Positions 18,442 through 26,808 of a stretch of 64,000 nt of DNA are shown here, piece after piece. A program made the translations under genes and the position numbers. Source of the stretch: Muricoccus nepalensis. Lineage in GTDB: Bacteria > Pseudomonadota > Alphaproteobacteria > Acetobacterales > Acetobacteraceae. Location of the stretch: assembly GCF_006438825.1 (NCBI RefSeq), contig NZ_RCZP01000007.1, forward strand, positions 141,066-205,065, given 5' to 3'. The notes beneath the pieces were generated by a model. The model did not search any database. It was not told where the DNA came from and saw only the letters and a program-made list of their open reading frames with translations. How positions within the stretch are numbered: the first letter of the stretch is position 1; the number at the start of each line of letters is the position of its first letter.

Positions 18442-18549
18442 GGCGGATCGGCTCGACTGATCGGGGCGGTATCGGGGGAGGCGCGACGGTGGCGTCCCGC
18501 CGCGGTGCCTTCGGGCGGCGGGCCGTCGCCGGCGCGCCGCCCGCGTCCT

Positions 18550-19830
18550 TCAGCCCATCAGGGCCGTGCTCTCCCGCACCAGCCGCTCGAGCCCCGCCTC
18601 CGCCGTGACCTCGCCCCGCATCACGCGGTTGATGATCTCGCGCTGGGTGCGCCAGATTCGGACCGAATTGCCGCCGGGATAGCCCTGCCAGGGCACGGAG
18701 CGGTCCATCTGCCGGGTGATCGTGCGGAAGTTCGGGTTGGCATCGTAATAGGGGCCCAGGAAGTCGGGGCCGAGCGCGCGGATGTTGGTCGGAAGGTACC
18801 CGCTGGTCTCCACCACCAGCTTCTGCGCCTCCGGGCCGGTCATGTACTTCACGAACTCCCAGGCCGCCCGCCGCTTTGCCGCATCCCGGCTCATCACGAT
18901 GGCCGCGTTGCCGCCGGTGGGGAGGCCGCCCTTCGCCTTGTCATCCACCGGGAAGGTGGAGGTGCCGAGCGTGAAGCGCCGCCCGATGGAGTCGGTGACC
19001 TGCCGCAGCCGCGCCGGCGTGTCGAAGAAGAGCCCGATCTGCCCGGCGATGAACTGCTGCCGGGACTGGTCCCAGTCGATCAGCGGCATGCCGCCCTCGG
19101 TGACGAAGCGGCGGACATACTGCATGGCCTTGAGGCCCACGCCGTCGCCGAAAGCGATCGCGTTGCCGGCGGCGTTCAGCATGCTGCCCCCGCCCTGGTG
19201 GATCAGGCTGCGGAACAGCCAGTCATCCGGCCATTCATGGATGTTGTAGGCGAGGCCCGCTAGGTTCGGCCCGCTCTCCCGTATCTTCGATGCCAGGGCG
19301 ATGGTGGCGTCCCAGGTATCGGGCATCGCCGCCGGATCGCCGCCGGCTTGCCGCACCAGCTCCGTGTTGAAGTACATCAGCGGCGTCGAGGCATTGACGG
19401 CCATTCCGTAGAGCGTGCCGTCCACCCGGCCGAGATCGACGATGCGGGGAGAGTAATTGGCCTCCACCCAGTCCTTCGGCTCGGCCGCGAGCAGCGGGCC
19501 GAGGTCCGTCACCTGCTGCCGGCGCAGCAGCGCCCGGACGAGTTCCGCCTGAAGGTGGAAGCCGGAATAGTAGATGTCCGGAAGCTGGTTGGTCACGGCC
19601 GCGCGCAGCATCGCCTGGTGGCCGTCGTCATAGGTGGGCGCCGGCGCCCGGAAGGTGACGCGGATGTCCGGGTGCAGCTTCATGAACTCCGCCGCCACGG
19701 CCTCGTGGAACTTGGCGAAGGCCGGGAAGCAGTACTGCACGTCCAGCGTGGTCTGCCCCTGGGCCGCAGCACCGCGGGACGCCAGCGCGCCGAGCGCGGC
19801 GGAACAGAGGAACCGTCTTGAACAGGCCAT
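18550..19830 (-). CDS. Carbohydrate ABC transporter extracellular solute-binding protein
   Basis: 426 aa with a signal peptide (SRRFLCSAALGALASRGAAA, cleaved near residue 23). The mature protein starts TTLDVQYCFPAFAKFHEAV and belongs to the MalE/UgpB-like cluster: LHPDIRVTFRAP, IRESGPNLAGL, and TGPEAQKLVVETSGYLPTN near the C-terminus. It follows the two permeases, so the order is ATPase, permease, permease, binding protein, which is less usual but all on one strand. It likely binds a sugar, polyol or glycerophospho-compound. Confidence 0.92.
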   Translation of the reverse strand: MACSRRFLCSAALGALASRGAAAQGQTTLDVQYCFPAFAKFHEAVAAEFMKLHPDIRVTFRAPAPTYDDGHQAMLRAAVTNQLPDIYYSGFHLQAELVRALLRRQQVTDLGPLLAAEPKDWVEANYSPRIVDLGRVDGTLYGMAVNASTPLMYFNTELVRQAGGDPAAMPDTWDATIALASKIRESGPNLAGLAYNIHEWPDDWLFRSLIHQGGGSMLNAAGNAIAFGDGVGLKAMQYVRRFVTEGGMPLIDWDQSRQQFIAGQIGLFFDTPARLRQVTDSIGRRFTLGTSTFPVDDKAKGGLPTGGNAAIVMSRDAAKRRAAWEFVKYMTGPEAQKLVVETSGYLPTNIRALGPDFLGPYYDANPNFRTITRQMDRSVPWQGYPGGNSVRIWRTQREIINRVMRGEVTAEAGLERLVRESTALMG

Positions 19831-19851
19831 GCACCTTCTCCCTGGTTCTTG

Positions 19852-20685
19852 TTACTTGACGCCGGTCATCGTCACGCCGGCGATGAACCACCGGCGCGCG
19901 AAGAGGAACACGACCACCAGCGGCGCGGTCAGCATCGCCGCCGCCGCCATCAGCGCGCCGTAGTTGGACCCGGTCTCGGCGTCGGCGAACAGCATCATGC
20001 CCAGCGGCGGGGTGGCCAGCGCGCTGTCGGTGATGACGATCAGCGGCCAGTAGAGATCGTTCCAGTGCGCGACGACCGAGAAGACGGAAAAGGCCGCGAT
20101 GGCCGGCCAGGCGCTCGGCACCACGATCCGCCAGACGATCTCGAGCTCCCTCATCCCATCCAGCCGCGCGGCCTGGAGGATGTCGTCGGGGTAGGACTTG
20201 AAGAACTGCCGCAGCAGGAACACCGCGAAGGCCGAGAAGAGGAAGGGCACCATCATCGCGAGGTAGGTGTTCAGCAGGCTCAGGTCGGCGAGGGCGATGT
20301 AGAGCGGCAGGGCCGGGACCTGAACGGGGATGGCGAGCGACAGGAGAACGAGCAGGAACAGCGCGTCCCGCCCGGGGAAGCGAAGCTTCGCGAGCGCGTA
20401 GGCGCAGGGGATGGCCACGAGCAACTGCACGGCCAGGATGCCCAGGCAGACGATGGCGCCGTTGAGCGCGAAGCGCACCAGCGGCGCCTGGGTGAGCGCG
20501 AAGCCATAGTTCTCCGCCCCGTGGAAGCGGTTGGGAAGGAGCTGGAGGGTGGCGCTGAACACCTCCTCTGGCGGCTTGAGGGAGGTGGCGATCATCCAGA
20601 CGAAGGGCAGCAGCATGAAGGCCGCACCGGCAAGCAGCACCCCATGGACCAGGATCAGCGATCCGGCGTGGCGGAGCGCGCGCAT
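19852..20685 (-). CDS. Carbohydrate ABC transporter permease (MalG type)
   Basis: 277 aa. The frame is open well upstream, but ATG 20685 shares one base with the TGA of the preceding permease (TGATG) and gives the usual N-terminus (MRALRHAGSLILVHGVLL). About six membrane segments; the EAA loop is AARLDGMRELEIVWRIVVPS. Terminal RRWFIAGVTMTGVK is the standard end of this family. Confidence 0.92.
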   Translation of the reverse strand: MRALRHAGSLILVHGVLLAGAAFMLLPFVWMIATSLKPPEEVFSATLQLLPNRFHGAENYGFALTQAPLVRFALNGAIVCLGILAVQLLVAIPCAYALAKLRFPGRDALFLLVLLSLAIPVQVPALPLYIALADLSLLNTYLAMMVPFLFSAFAVFLLRQFFKSYPDDILQAARLDGMRELEIVWRIVVPSAWPAIAAFSVFSVVAHWNDLYWPLIVITDSALATPPLGMMLFADAETGSNYGALMAAAAMLTAPLVVVFLFARRWFIAGVTMTGVK

Positions 20686-21578
20686 CAGTAATGCGTCCTG
20701 CGCTCGAGCACGAGGCTCTGGACGGCGGAGAACACCAGGATGAAGGCGAGGAAGACGACGGTCAGCGCCGCCGCATAGCCCATGTGGAAGTACTGGAAGC
20801 CCTCCAGATAGACGTTGTAGAGCAGGACCTCCGACGATCCCATCGGCCCCCCGCGCGTCATCACCGCCACCGTGTCGAAGATCTTGAAGGCGGTGATGGA
20901 GGTGGTGACGAGCACGAACATCGTCGTGGGCGTCAGCAGGGGCCAGGTGATGGTCAGGAAGCGGTCCACCGCCGAGGTGCAGCCATCCACCTCCGCCGCC
21001 TCGTAGAGGTCCTTCGGGATGGCCGAGAGGCCCGCCAGGAAGAGCACCATGTTGAAGCCGAGCAGCTGCCAGATGCCGATCACGGCCAGCGTGGGCAGGG
21101 CGTGGGCGGGTTCGCTGAGGAAGGCGACCTCGCCCAGTCCGAGCGACCGGAGGAAGGCGTTCACCGGCCCGAGGCGGGGATGCAGCAGGAACTGCCAGAC
21201 CGTCGCCATGGCGATGAGGGTGGAGGTGACGGGAAGGAAGTAGATCACCTCGTAGAAGCCACGGCTGCGCCGGCGCCCGTGAACGAGAACGGCAATCAGC
21301 AGTCCCAAACCGACGGCCCCCGGCACCACGATCAGGACATAGAGCAGCGTGTTCCCGAGCGACCGTCGAAAGACCGGATCGGTGAAGGCCTTCGCGAAGT
21401 TCGCCATGCCGACCCCCTTGGTGTCGATGGCGCCGAGCTCGTAATCCGTGACGCTGAGGCCGAGAAGAACCGCCAGCGGCGCCAGGCTGGTCAGGAGGAA
21501 CAGCAGCATGGCCGGCGAGATGAAGGCGAGGCCCGTGTGCCGCTCGATCCGCGCCTGCCGCAGCCCGGGCCCCGTCAC
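20685..21578 (-). CDS. Carbohydrate ABC transporter permease (MalF type)
   Basis: 297 aa from ATG 21578, overlapping the ATPase stop by ATGA. About six membrane segments, first one near residue 20-40 (AMLLFLLTSLAPLAVLLGL). The EAA loop is EAAEVDGCTSAVDRFLTITW, and TRGGPMGSSEVLLYNVYLEG is the usual conserved C-terminal-half motif. Forms the membrane pore with the following MalG-type permease. Confidence 0.92.
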   Translation of the reverse strand: MTGPGLRQARIERHTGLAFISPAMLLFLLTSLAPLAVLLGLSVTDYELGAIDTKGVGMANFAKAFTDPVFRRSLGNTLLYVLIVVPGAVGLGLLIAVLVHGRRRSRGFYEVIYFLPVTSTLIAMATVWQFLLHPRLGPVNAFLRSLGLGEVAFLSEPAHALPTLAVIGIWQLLGFNMVLFLAGLSAIPKDLYEAAEVDGCTSAVDRFLTITWPLLTPTTMFVLVTTSITAFKIFDTVAVMTRGGPMGSSEVLLYNVYLEGFQYFHMGYAAALTVVFLAFILVFSAVQSLVLERRTHY

Positions 21579-22762
21579 GACACGCGGCCCTCGGCTTGCG
21601 CGAGGCGCGCGGCCGGCGCGGCCGTTGCCACCGCCGCGACGCGGTTTCCGCTGGCGTCGAACACGTGGGCGGCGGCCGGATCATAGGCGACCCCGACCAT
21701 GGTTCCCGGGGTGAGATCGCCGGCCGAGGCAGCCCGGATGACGAGGCCCTGCCCGGGCAGCGTCGGCAGGTCGACGTGCAGCATGCACTCCGCGCCGAGA
21801 TTCTCGACACGCCTCAGCCTCGCCTGGAACGGCGCGGGCCGGGTCGGGTCGCCGGGGGGAAGCAGGCGCAGGGTTTCCGGGCGCAGGCCGATGGTCGCGG
21901 TGGAGCCCGGTGGCAGCAACGTGCGCAGGATCGGCGATCCATCCGCCAGCACGGCGATCCCGCCGTCCTCAATTCGAGCGGGCAGAAGGTTGATGGCGGG
22001 GCTGCCAATGAACTGCGCGACCGTCACGTTGGCCGGCCGGGCATAGAGCTCCGCCGGGGTGCCGAGCTGCAGGATCCGCCCGGCATCCATCATCGCCACC
22101 CGGTCGGACATGGTCATCGCCTCCACCTGGTCATGCGTGACGTAGACGAAGGTGCTCTTCAGCCGCTGGTGCAGCTCCGTCAGCTCGGACCGCATGTGAA
22201 CGCGCAGCTTGGCGTCGAGGTTCGACAGCGGCTCGTCCATCAGGAAGACGCCGGGATGCCGCACCATGGCCCGGCCGAGCGCCACCCGCTGGCGCTGCCC
22301 GCCCGAAAGCTGGGCCGGCCGGCGGAGGAGCAGGGGCTCGATCTGGAGCTGCGCCGCGACGGAGCGCACCTCCTGTGCAATACCCGGCATGACGCGACGG
22401 CGCCGCGCCGACAGGAGACGCAGCAACGGCAGGCGCTCCCAGAGGGAGAGGCGCTGCATGGTCAGGGGCAGCGCCATGTTCGCGAAGACCGACAGGTGCG
22501 GGTAGAGCGCGTAGCTCTGGAACACCATGGCCACGCGGCGCTCGTGGGGGCGCAGGTCGTCCACCGGGGCGCCATCGATGCGGATGCGCCCGCTCGTTTG
22601 CGGCTCCAGGCCCGCGATGATGCGGATGAGCGTCGACTTGCCGCAGCCGGAGGGGCCGACCAGGGTCAGGAACTCGCCATCCTCGACGTCCAGGTTGATG
22701 CCGGACAGGACGGCGGTGTCGCCGAAGCTCTTGCCGATCGATTCGAGCTCGACGCGTGCCAT
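21575..22762 (-). CDS. UgpC/MalK-type ABC transporter ATP-binding protein
   Basis: 395 aa. Walker A GPSGCGKST is near residues 36-44, the Q-loop is in VFQSYALYPHLSVFANMALP, the signature LSGGQRQRVALGRAM is followed by Walker B VFLMDEPLSNLD, and the H-loop is YVTHDQ. C-terminal TOBE regulatory segments follow (GLRPETLRL). The stretch between Q-loop and signature is longer than usual for MalK (an Arg-rich insert around LRLLSARRRRVMPG). As the only MalK-type ATPase here, it could energise both this transporter and the ATPase-less ugpBAE-like one. Confidence 0.93.
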   Translation of the reverse strand: MARVELESIGKSFGDTAVLSGINLDVEDGEFLTLVGPSGCGKSTLIRIIAGLEPQTSGRIRIDGAPVDDLRPHERRVAMVFQSYALYPHLSVFANMALPLTMQRLSLWERLPLLRLLSARRRRVMPGIAQEVRSVAAQLQIEPLLLRRPAQLSGGQRQRVALGRAMVRHPGVFLMDEPLSNLDAKLRVHMRSELTELHQRLKSTFVYVTHDQVEAMTMSDRVAMMDAGRILQLGTPAELYARPANVTVAQFIGSPAINLLPARIEDGGIAVLADGSPILRTLLPPGSTATIGLRPETLRLLPPGDPTRPAPFQARLRRVENLGAECMLHVDLPTLPGQGLVIRAASAGDLTPGTMVGVAYDPAAAHVFDASGNRVAAVATAAPAARLAQAEGRVS

Positions 22763-22774
22763 CGGGCGCCGCCG

Positions 22775-23611
22775 TTACGCCGGCGCCGCGCTGGCCGCGG
22801 GCGTTGGATAGACCTCGTGCACGACGTCGTCGATCCAGAAGGTCGTCAGCCCCGGCACATCCGCGCGCGCCACCGACACGTCCCGCCCGTCGAAGGTGTA
22901 GAGGACCGCGCCCAGGCGGGCCTCGCCCGGCATCGGCGGCGAGAGCGATGGCCCGACGGCAAAGGCCGCAGCCCCGCCCCAGACATGCCGGCGCCCGTCG
23001 ATGAGCGCGTCGTGCGAGCGGTGGAGATGGCCCGTCGCGACAAGGGCGACATCGTACCGGTCGAAGGTCCGGAGAAGCGCCGAGCGCGGTTCCGGCTTGA
23101 CGGACCAGTAGCCGGTGTCCGGCTCATTCGCGCGTTCGAGCATGAGGGGCCGGTGGGTGAAGACCGCCAGGCGACGCCCCTCCGCCTCGCCGGCCTGCCG
23201 GTGCAGCCAGTCCATCTGCTCCGCTTCTTCCGGCAGGCCGGAGCCGAACAGCATCGAATCCAGCCCGATCAGCCGCCAGGCCTCCAGGTCCTGGCTCCAC
23301 CAGTCCGGACCGAAGTGACGCCGCCAGCGATCCAGGCGCTCGCGGTTCACGGGCTGGTGGGGGTGGCCGGGCTCGCCGACATCGTGGTTGCCCGGAACGG
23401 TCAGGACAGGAGCCGGCAATTCGGCGAGGCGAGCCGCGCAGAAGCGCATGTCCTCCTCCACGTCCGCGCCGTCCACCGTGACGTCGCCGGTGTGGATGAT
23501 GAGGTCCGGCGAGACGTCGCTCAGCCAGGCGGCCAAGGGCCCCCAGTTCGCGTCAAAATGCCGCTTCGTCGGGCTGAGATGGGTGTCGGAGATCTGGGCG
23601 ACGCGCTGCAT
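22775..23611 (-). CDS. Calcineurin-like metallophosphoesterase (CpdA-type)
   Basis: 278 aa from ATG 23611. All metallophosphoesterase motifs are present in order: DTHLS (8-12), HTGDVTVDG, PGNHDVGEP, THRPLM and ATGHLHRSHD. It has no signal peptide, so it acts in the cytoplasm. It is first in the second ABC operon, 12 bases ahead of the ATPase gene. With a GDPD gene in the sister operon, a role in cleaving imported glycerophosphodiesters or a phosphorylated polyol is plausible; a cyclic-nucleotide phosphodiesterase cannot be excluded. Confidence 0.88.
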   Translation of the reverse strand: MQRVAQISDTHLSPTKRHFDANWGPLAAWLSDVSPDLIIHTGDVTVDGADVEEDMRFCAARLAELPAPVLTVPGNHDVGEPGHPHQPVNRERLDRWRRHFGPDWWSQDLEAWRLIGLDSMLFGSGLPEEAEQMDWLHRQAGEAEGRRLAVFTHRPLMLERANEPDTGYWSVKPEPRSALLRTFDRYDVALVATGHLHRSHDALIDGRRHVWGGAAAFAVGPSLSPPMPGEARLGAVLYTFDGRDVSVARADVPGLTTFWIDDVVHEVYPTPAASAAPA

Positions 23612-23704
23612 CAGCGCACCGCCCGCCGTCGGTCATGCATCGACACCTGGCCCTCCCGGCTTCATTTCCCCTATTGGTCCAAGCTTATCATCTGCATTCT
23701 TGAT

Positions 23705-23716
23705 CGCACAATTGTA
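23705..23716. promoter_or_regulatory. Second copy of the candidate SorC operator
   Basis: CGCACAATTGTA, identical to 14794-14805, lies 94 bases upstream of the metallophosphoesterase start (23611), which heads the second ABC operon. The following bases (TTCTT) keep only part of the outer palindrome arm. The divergent Bug gene starts at 23839 and could share it. Confidence 0.55.
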
Positions 23717-23838
23717 TTCTTGGGCCCTGACAGGGTGGTCCTGCGAACCAGAAAAGTGATGGGACGACCATGACCCACAGGGCTAGGGGGAAAACAGCCT
23801 GTGTCCTGGTGGGTTGCTGCCGAGGAAGGGGGAACGTC

Positions 23839-24870
23839 ATGCGCCATGCCATGAGTGAGCACACGCTGCACGGGGCGCCGACGATGCAGACCGCCGGCAA
23901 TCCGCGCATTAACCGGCGCATTTTCCTTTCCGCCGCGGGCGCCCTGGCCAACCCTGCCACTGGCATCGCGCAGGAGGCGAGCGGCTATCCCTCCAGGCCC
24001 ATCCGGGTTGTGGTCGGCTTCGCTGCCGGCGGCTTGGCCGACATCACCGTGCGCCTGGTTGGGGAGGCGCTGTCGCAGCGCCTCGGCCAGCAGGTCGTGG
24101 TCGACAACCACCCGGGCGGGGCCGGTACGCCGGCCGCGATGGCTGCGGCCTCCGCCGCGCCCGACGGCCACACGCTGTCCATCCTGAGCACGGGCAACGC
24201 CATCAACAAAACCCTGTTCCGCAACCTGCCTTACGACCCGCTCGCCGATTTTGTGCCGGTGTCCTGCATCGCCAACTTCGACTTGCTGCTGCTGGTCGCC
24301 GCCAATTCACGCCTTCGCAGCCTGGCCGACTTGCTCGCCGCGAAGCGCGATGGCCTCGCCATCGGTACGATCAGCCCGGGCAGCACGCAGAACCTCGCCG
24401 GAGAATGGCTGCGCGTGGCGATCGGCGCCGATGCAACCATCGTCCCCTACCGTGCGACAGCGGACGTGCTGACGGCCGTGCAGCGCGACGACGTGCAAAT
24501 TGGCTTCGAGTCCTACGCGGCGGCTCGCAGCCTTCTGGAGGGTGGCCAGCTTCGCGCCATCGGAAGCACCGGGGCCAAGCGCTCCAGCCTTCTTCCGGAC
24601 GTCCCGACCCTGCAGGAAAGCGGCCTGGCTTCCTACGCGGTGGTGGGATGGAACGCGCTGTTCGCCCCCGCCCGCACGCCCCGTCCGATCGTGGACATCC
24701 TGAACCGCCATGTTGTGGAGGTTCTCCAAACGCAGGAGGTCAAGAAGCGCCTCCTGGACCTCGGGATCGAGCCCGCTCCGGGTACGCCCGAGGCGATGGG
24801 CGAGCTCCTCCGCCGCGACGTCGCGACCTGGGCAAGTGTCATTGAGAAGGCGAACATCCAGCGCCAGTGA
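23839..24870 (+). CDS. Bug/TctC-family tripartite tricarboxylate transporter substrate-binding protein
   Basis: 343 aa from ATG 23839, chosen for the GGAAGGGGGAAC upstream; ATG 23770 and 23884 are alternatives. The export signal is NRRIFLSAAGALANPATG, then SYPSRP-type family start (GYPSRPIRVVVGFAAGGLAD). VVVDNHPGGAGTPA is the ligand loop. The middle is divergent: VPYRATADVLTAVQRDDVQI replaces the usual VPYRGxxPA. It is followed by a second Bug gene after 26 bases and an amidohydrolase. Confidence 0.9.
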   Translation: MRHAMSEHTLHGAPTMQTAGNPRINRRIFLSAAGALANPATGIAQEASGYPSRPIRVVVGFAAGGLADITVRLVGEALSQRLGQQVVVDNHPGGAGTPAAMAAASAAPDGHTLSILSTGNAINKTLFRNLPYDPLADFVPVSCIANFDLLLLVAANSRLRSLADLLAAKRDGLAIGTISPGSTQNLAGEWLRVAIGADATIVPYRATADVLTAVQRDDVQIGFESYAAARSLLEGGQLRAIGSTGAKRSSLLPDVPTLQESGLASYAVVGWNALFAPARTPRPIVDILNRHVVEVLQTQEVKKRLLDLGIEPAPGTPEAMGELLRRDVATWASVIEKANIQRQ

Positions 24871-24896
24871 CGCGCTGCATCGGAGGACACCCCGAG

Positions 24897-25871
24897 ATGA
24901 TCGACATCACCCTTACCCGGCGGGCTCTGGCGGGTGCAGCGGGCACCTCGCTTGCCTGGCCGGCGCGGGCTGCGGCTTATCCGGATCGGCCGATCCGGCT
25001 TGTCGTGCCATTCCCGCCGGGCGGCACCGTGGATGTCACCGCACGGCCGATCGCCGCGGCCGTATCCGAAATCCTGGGACAGCCCATCGTCATCGACAAC
25101 CAGCCCGGGGCAGGAGGCAATGTCGGGACGCAACGCGTCGCGCGCGCGGCAGCGGATGGGTACACGCTGCTGTTCACGGCGCCGAACCACACCATCAACC
25201 CCGGGTTGATGCCGAACGCCGGGTTTGACGCGCAAAAGGATTTCGCGCCGATCTCCCTTTGCGCGCAGATCCCCGAGATCCTGGTCTGCCACAAGGATGC
25301 GCCGTTCCGGACCTTCCAGGAATTCGTCGCCTACGCCCGCGGTCATCCGCGCGAACTGACGTATTCCTCCGCCGGCATCGGTTCCCACCCGCATGTGACG
25401 ATGGAGCTGATGCTGCACCGGCTGGGCCTGGAGGTGATGCACGTGCCCTATCGCGGCGCGGCGCCGGCCTTCACGGACCTGGTCGCAGGTCGGGTGCAGC
25501 TGAAACTGGACTCCTACGCCACCTCCGCGGCGCAGATCGAAGCCGGGGCCATCCGCGTGCTTGCGATCGCCAGCCCGCGGCGATCCACGATGGCGCCGGA
25601 CGTGCCAACGGTTGCCGAGATGGGCCTGCCCGGCTTCGAGGGCATTCTGTGGATGGGCTACCTTGCGCCCGCTGGTATCCCGTCCGAGGTCGTGGGCCGC
25701 CTTGCAAAGGCGGTGCAGGAGGCCGTGAGAGCTCCCGCGCTCGGGAAGGTGCTTGCCCAACAAGGGGCCGAGGTCGTGGGCAGCAGCCCCGAAGCCTTCG
25801 CCGCCAGGATCGCGCAGGAAATCCCGCAATGGCGGGACGTGATCCGCGACGCGAACATCCGCCCGGAGTAG
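24897..25871 (+). CDS. Bug/TctC-family tripartite tricarboxylate transporter substrate-binding protein
   Basis: 324 aa from ATG 24897 behind CGGAGGACACC. Signal TRRALAGAAGTSLAWPARAA, mature start YPDRPIRLVVPFPPGGTVD. IVIDNQPGAGGNVG and VPYRGAAPAFTDLVAGRV fit the family closely. It lies between another Bug protein and an amidohydrolase 4 bases downstream, suggesting import of a cyclic or aromatic-derived carboxylate that the hydrolase opens. Confidence 0.92.
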   Translation: MIDITLTRRALAGAAGTSLAWPARAAAYPDRPIRLVVPFPPGGTVDVTARPIAAAVSEILGQPIVIDNQPGAGGNVGTQRVARAAADGYTLLFTAPNHTINPGLMPNAGFDAQKDFAPISLCAQIPEILVCHKDAPFRTFQEFVAYARGHPRELTYSSAGIGSHPHVTMELMLHRLGLEVMHVPYRGAAPAFTDLVAGRVQLKLDSYATSAAQIEAGAIRVLAIASPRRSTMAPDVPTVAEMGLPGFEGILWMGYLAPAGIPSEVVGRLAKAVQEAVRAPALGKVLAQQGAEVVGSSPEAFAARIAQEIPQWRDVIRDANIRPE

Positions 25872-25875
25872 ACCG

Positions 25876-26760
25876 ATGACCCCGCCGCTGACGCCACCGC
25901 CCGATCCAAACCCGCGAGCGCCACGGCTGCGCTGCCCGCCCGGCTCCGTCGATTGTCAGATCCATCTCTTCGGGCCTGCGACCGAGTACCCCTTCGATCC
26001 CGGCAGCAAATACGTGTCCGAGGACAGGCTGCCGGAGGAATCGATCCGTATCCAGGATACACTTGGCCTGGACCACGCCGTGATCGTCAGCGGCGGGGGC
26101 TACGGGATGGACACCCGGCACCTCTGCGACACCCTGCAGCGCTTCCCCGACCGCTTTCGTGGGGTGGCCCTGTTGCCCGGCGACACGCAGCCGGCGGAGA
26201 TGGAGCGTTTGCACGGTCTGGGCGTGCGCGGGACGCGCTTCGTCAGCCCGCGGCACGGCACACACCTTCCGCAGATTTCCGAACGCGTCGCTGCCATGGC
26301 GGCCGATCTTGGCTGGGTCATCCAATTCTATCCGGGCCAGGGTGAACTGGAGAGCTTCGCTGACCGATTGCTAGACCTGCCGGGACAGATCGTGCTCGAC
26401 CACTTCGCGGCCATTCCGGCGGCGGGCGGCACGGAGCAGGCCGCGTTCACGACCTTGCTGCGGATGCTCGACACCGGGCGGGTCTGGGTGCGGGTATCGG
26501 GCCCCATGCGCTGCACGAAGGAGGACTTCCCCTATCCGTCCGTGACGCCGATCGCCAAGGCGCTCGTCGCGCATGCGCCGGAACGCCTGGTGTGGGGGTC
26601 GGACTGGCCGCACGTCAACATGGCGGGCCGGGTCATGCCCAATGACGGCGATCTGCTCGACCTCTTGCTGGAATGGGTGCCCGACGAGGCGGTGCGCAAC
26701 CGTATCCTGTCGGACCAGGCGCGAGAGCTGTACGACTTTCCGGCACCAGCCTCACGGTAG
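25876..26760 (+). CDS. Amidohydrolase-family protein (2-pyrone-4,6-dicarboxylate lactonase-like)
   Basis: 294 aa. TIM-barrel amidohydrolase of the LigI-like branch: VDCQIHLFGPATEYPFDP at about 25-42, IVLDHFAAIP, and WGSDWPHVNM carrying the catalytic Asp. The first His of the usual HxH metal motif is Gln (Q28-x-H30). LigI-type lactonases work without a metal, so the enzyme may still be active. It probably hydrolyses a lactone formed in aromatic or keto-acid breakdown. Follows two Bug proteins in one operon. Confidence 0.88.
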   Translation: MTPPLTPPPDPNPRAPRLRCPPGSVDCQIHLFGPATEYPFDPGSKYVSEDRLPEESIRIQDTLGLDHAVIVSGGGYGMDTRHLCDTLQRFPDRFRGVALLPGDTQPAEMERLHGLGVRGTRFVSPRHGTHLPQISERVAAMAADLGWVIQFYPGQGELESFADRLLDLPGQIVLDHFAAIPAAGGTEQAAFTTLLRMLDTGRVWVRVSGPMRCTKEDFPYPSVTPIAKALVAHAPERLVWGSDWPHVNMAGRVMPNDGDLLDLLLEWVPDEAVRNRILSDQARELYDFPAPASR

Positions 26761-26808
26761 CGCCAGCGACTCTCCCGCGCGGCACCGTCTGTGTGAGCCC
26801 GGAAGGCG

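Noticed and set aside
15886..19263. A 1125-codon open frame on the plus strand.
   Set aside because: It lies wholly antisense to the kinase, dehydrogenase and binding-protein genes, has repetitive Arg/Gly/Pro composition, and no domain; a GC-rich shadow.
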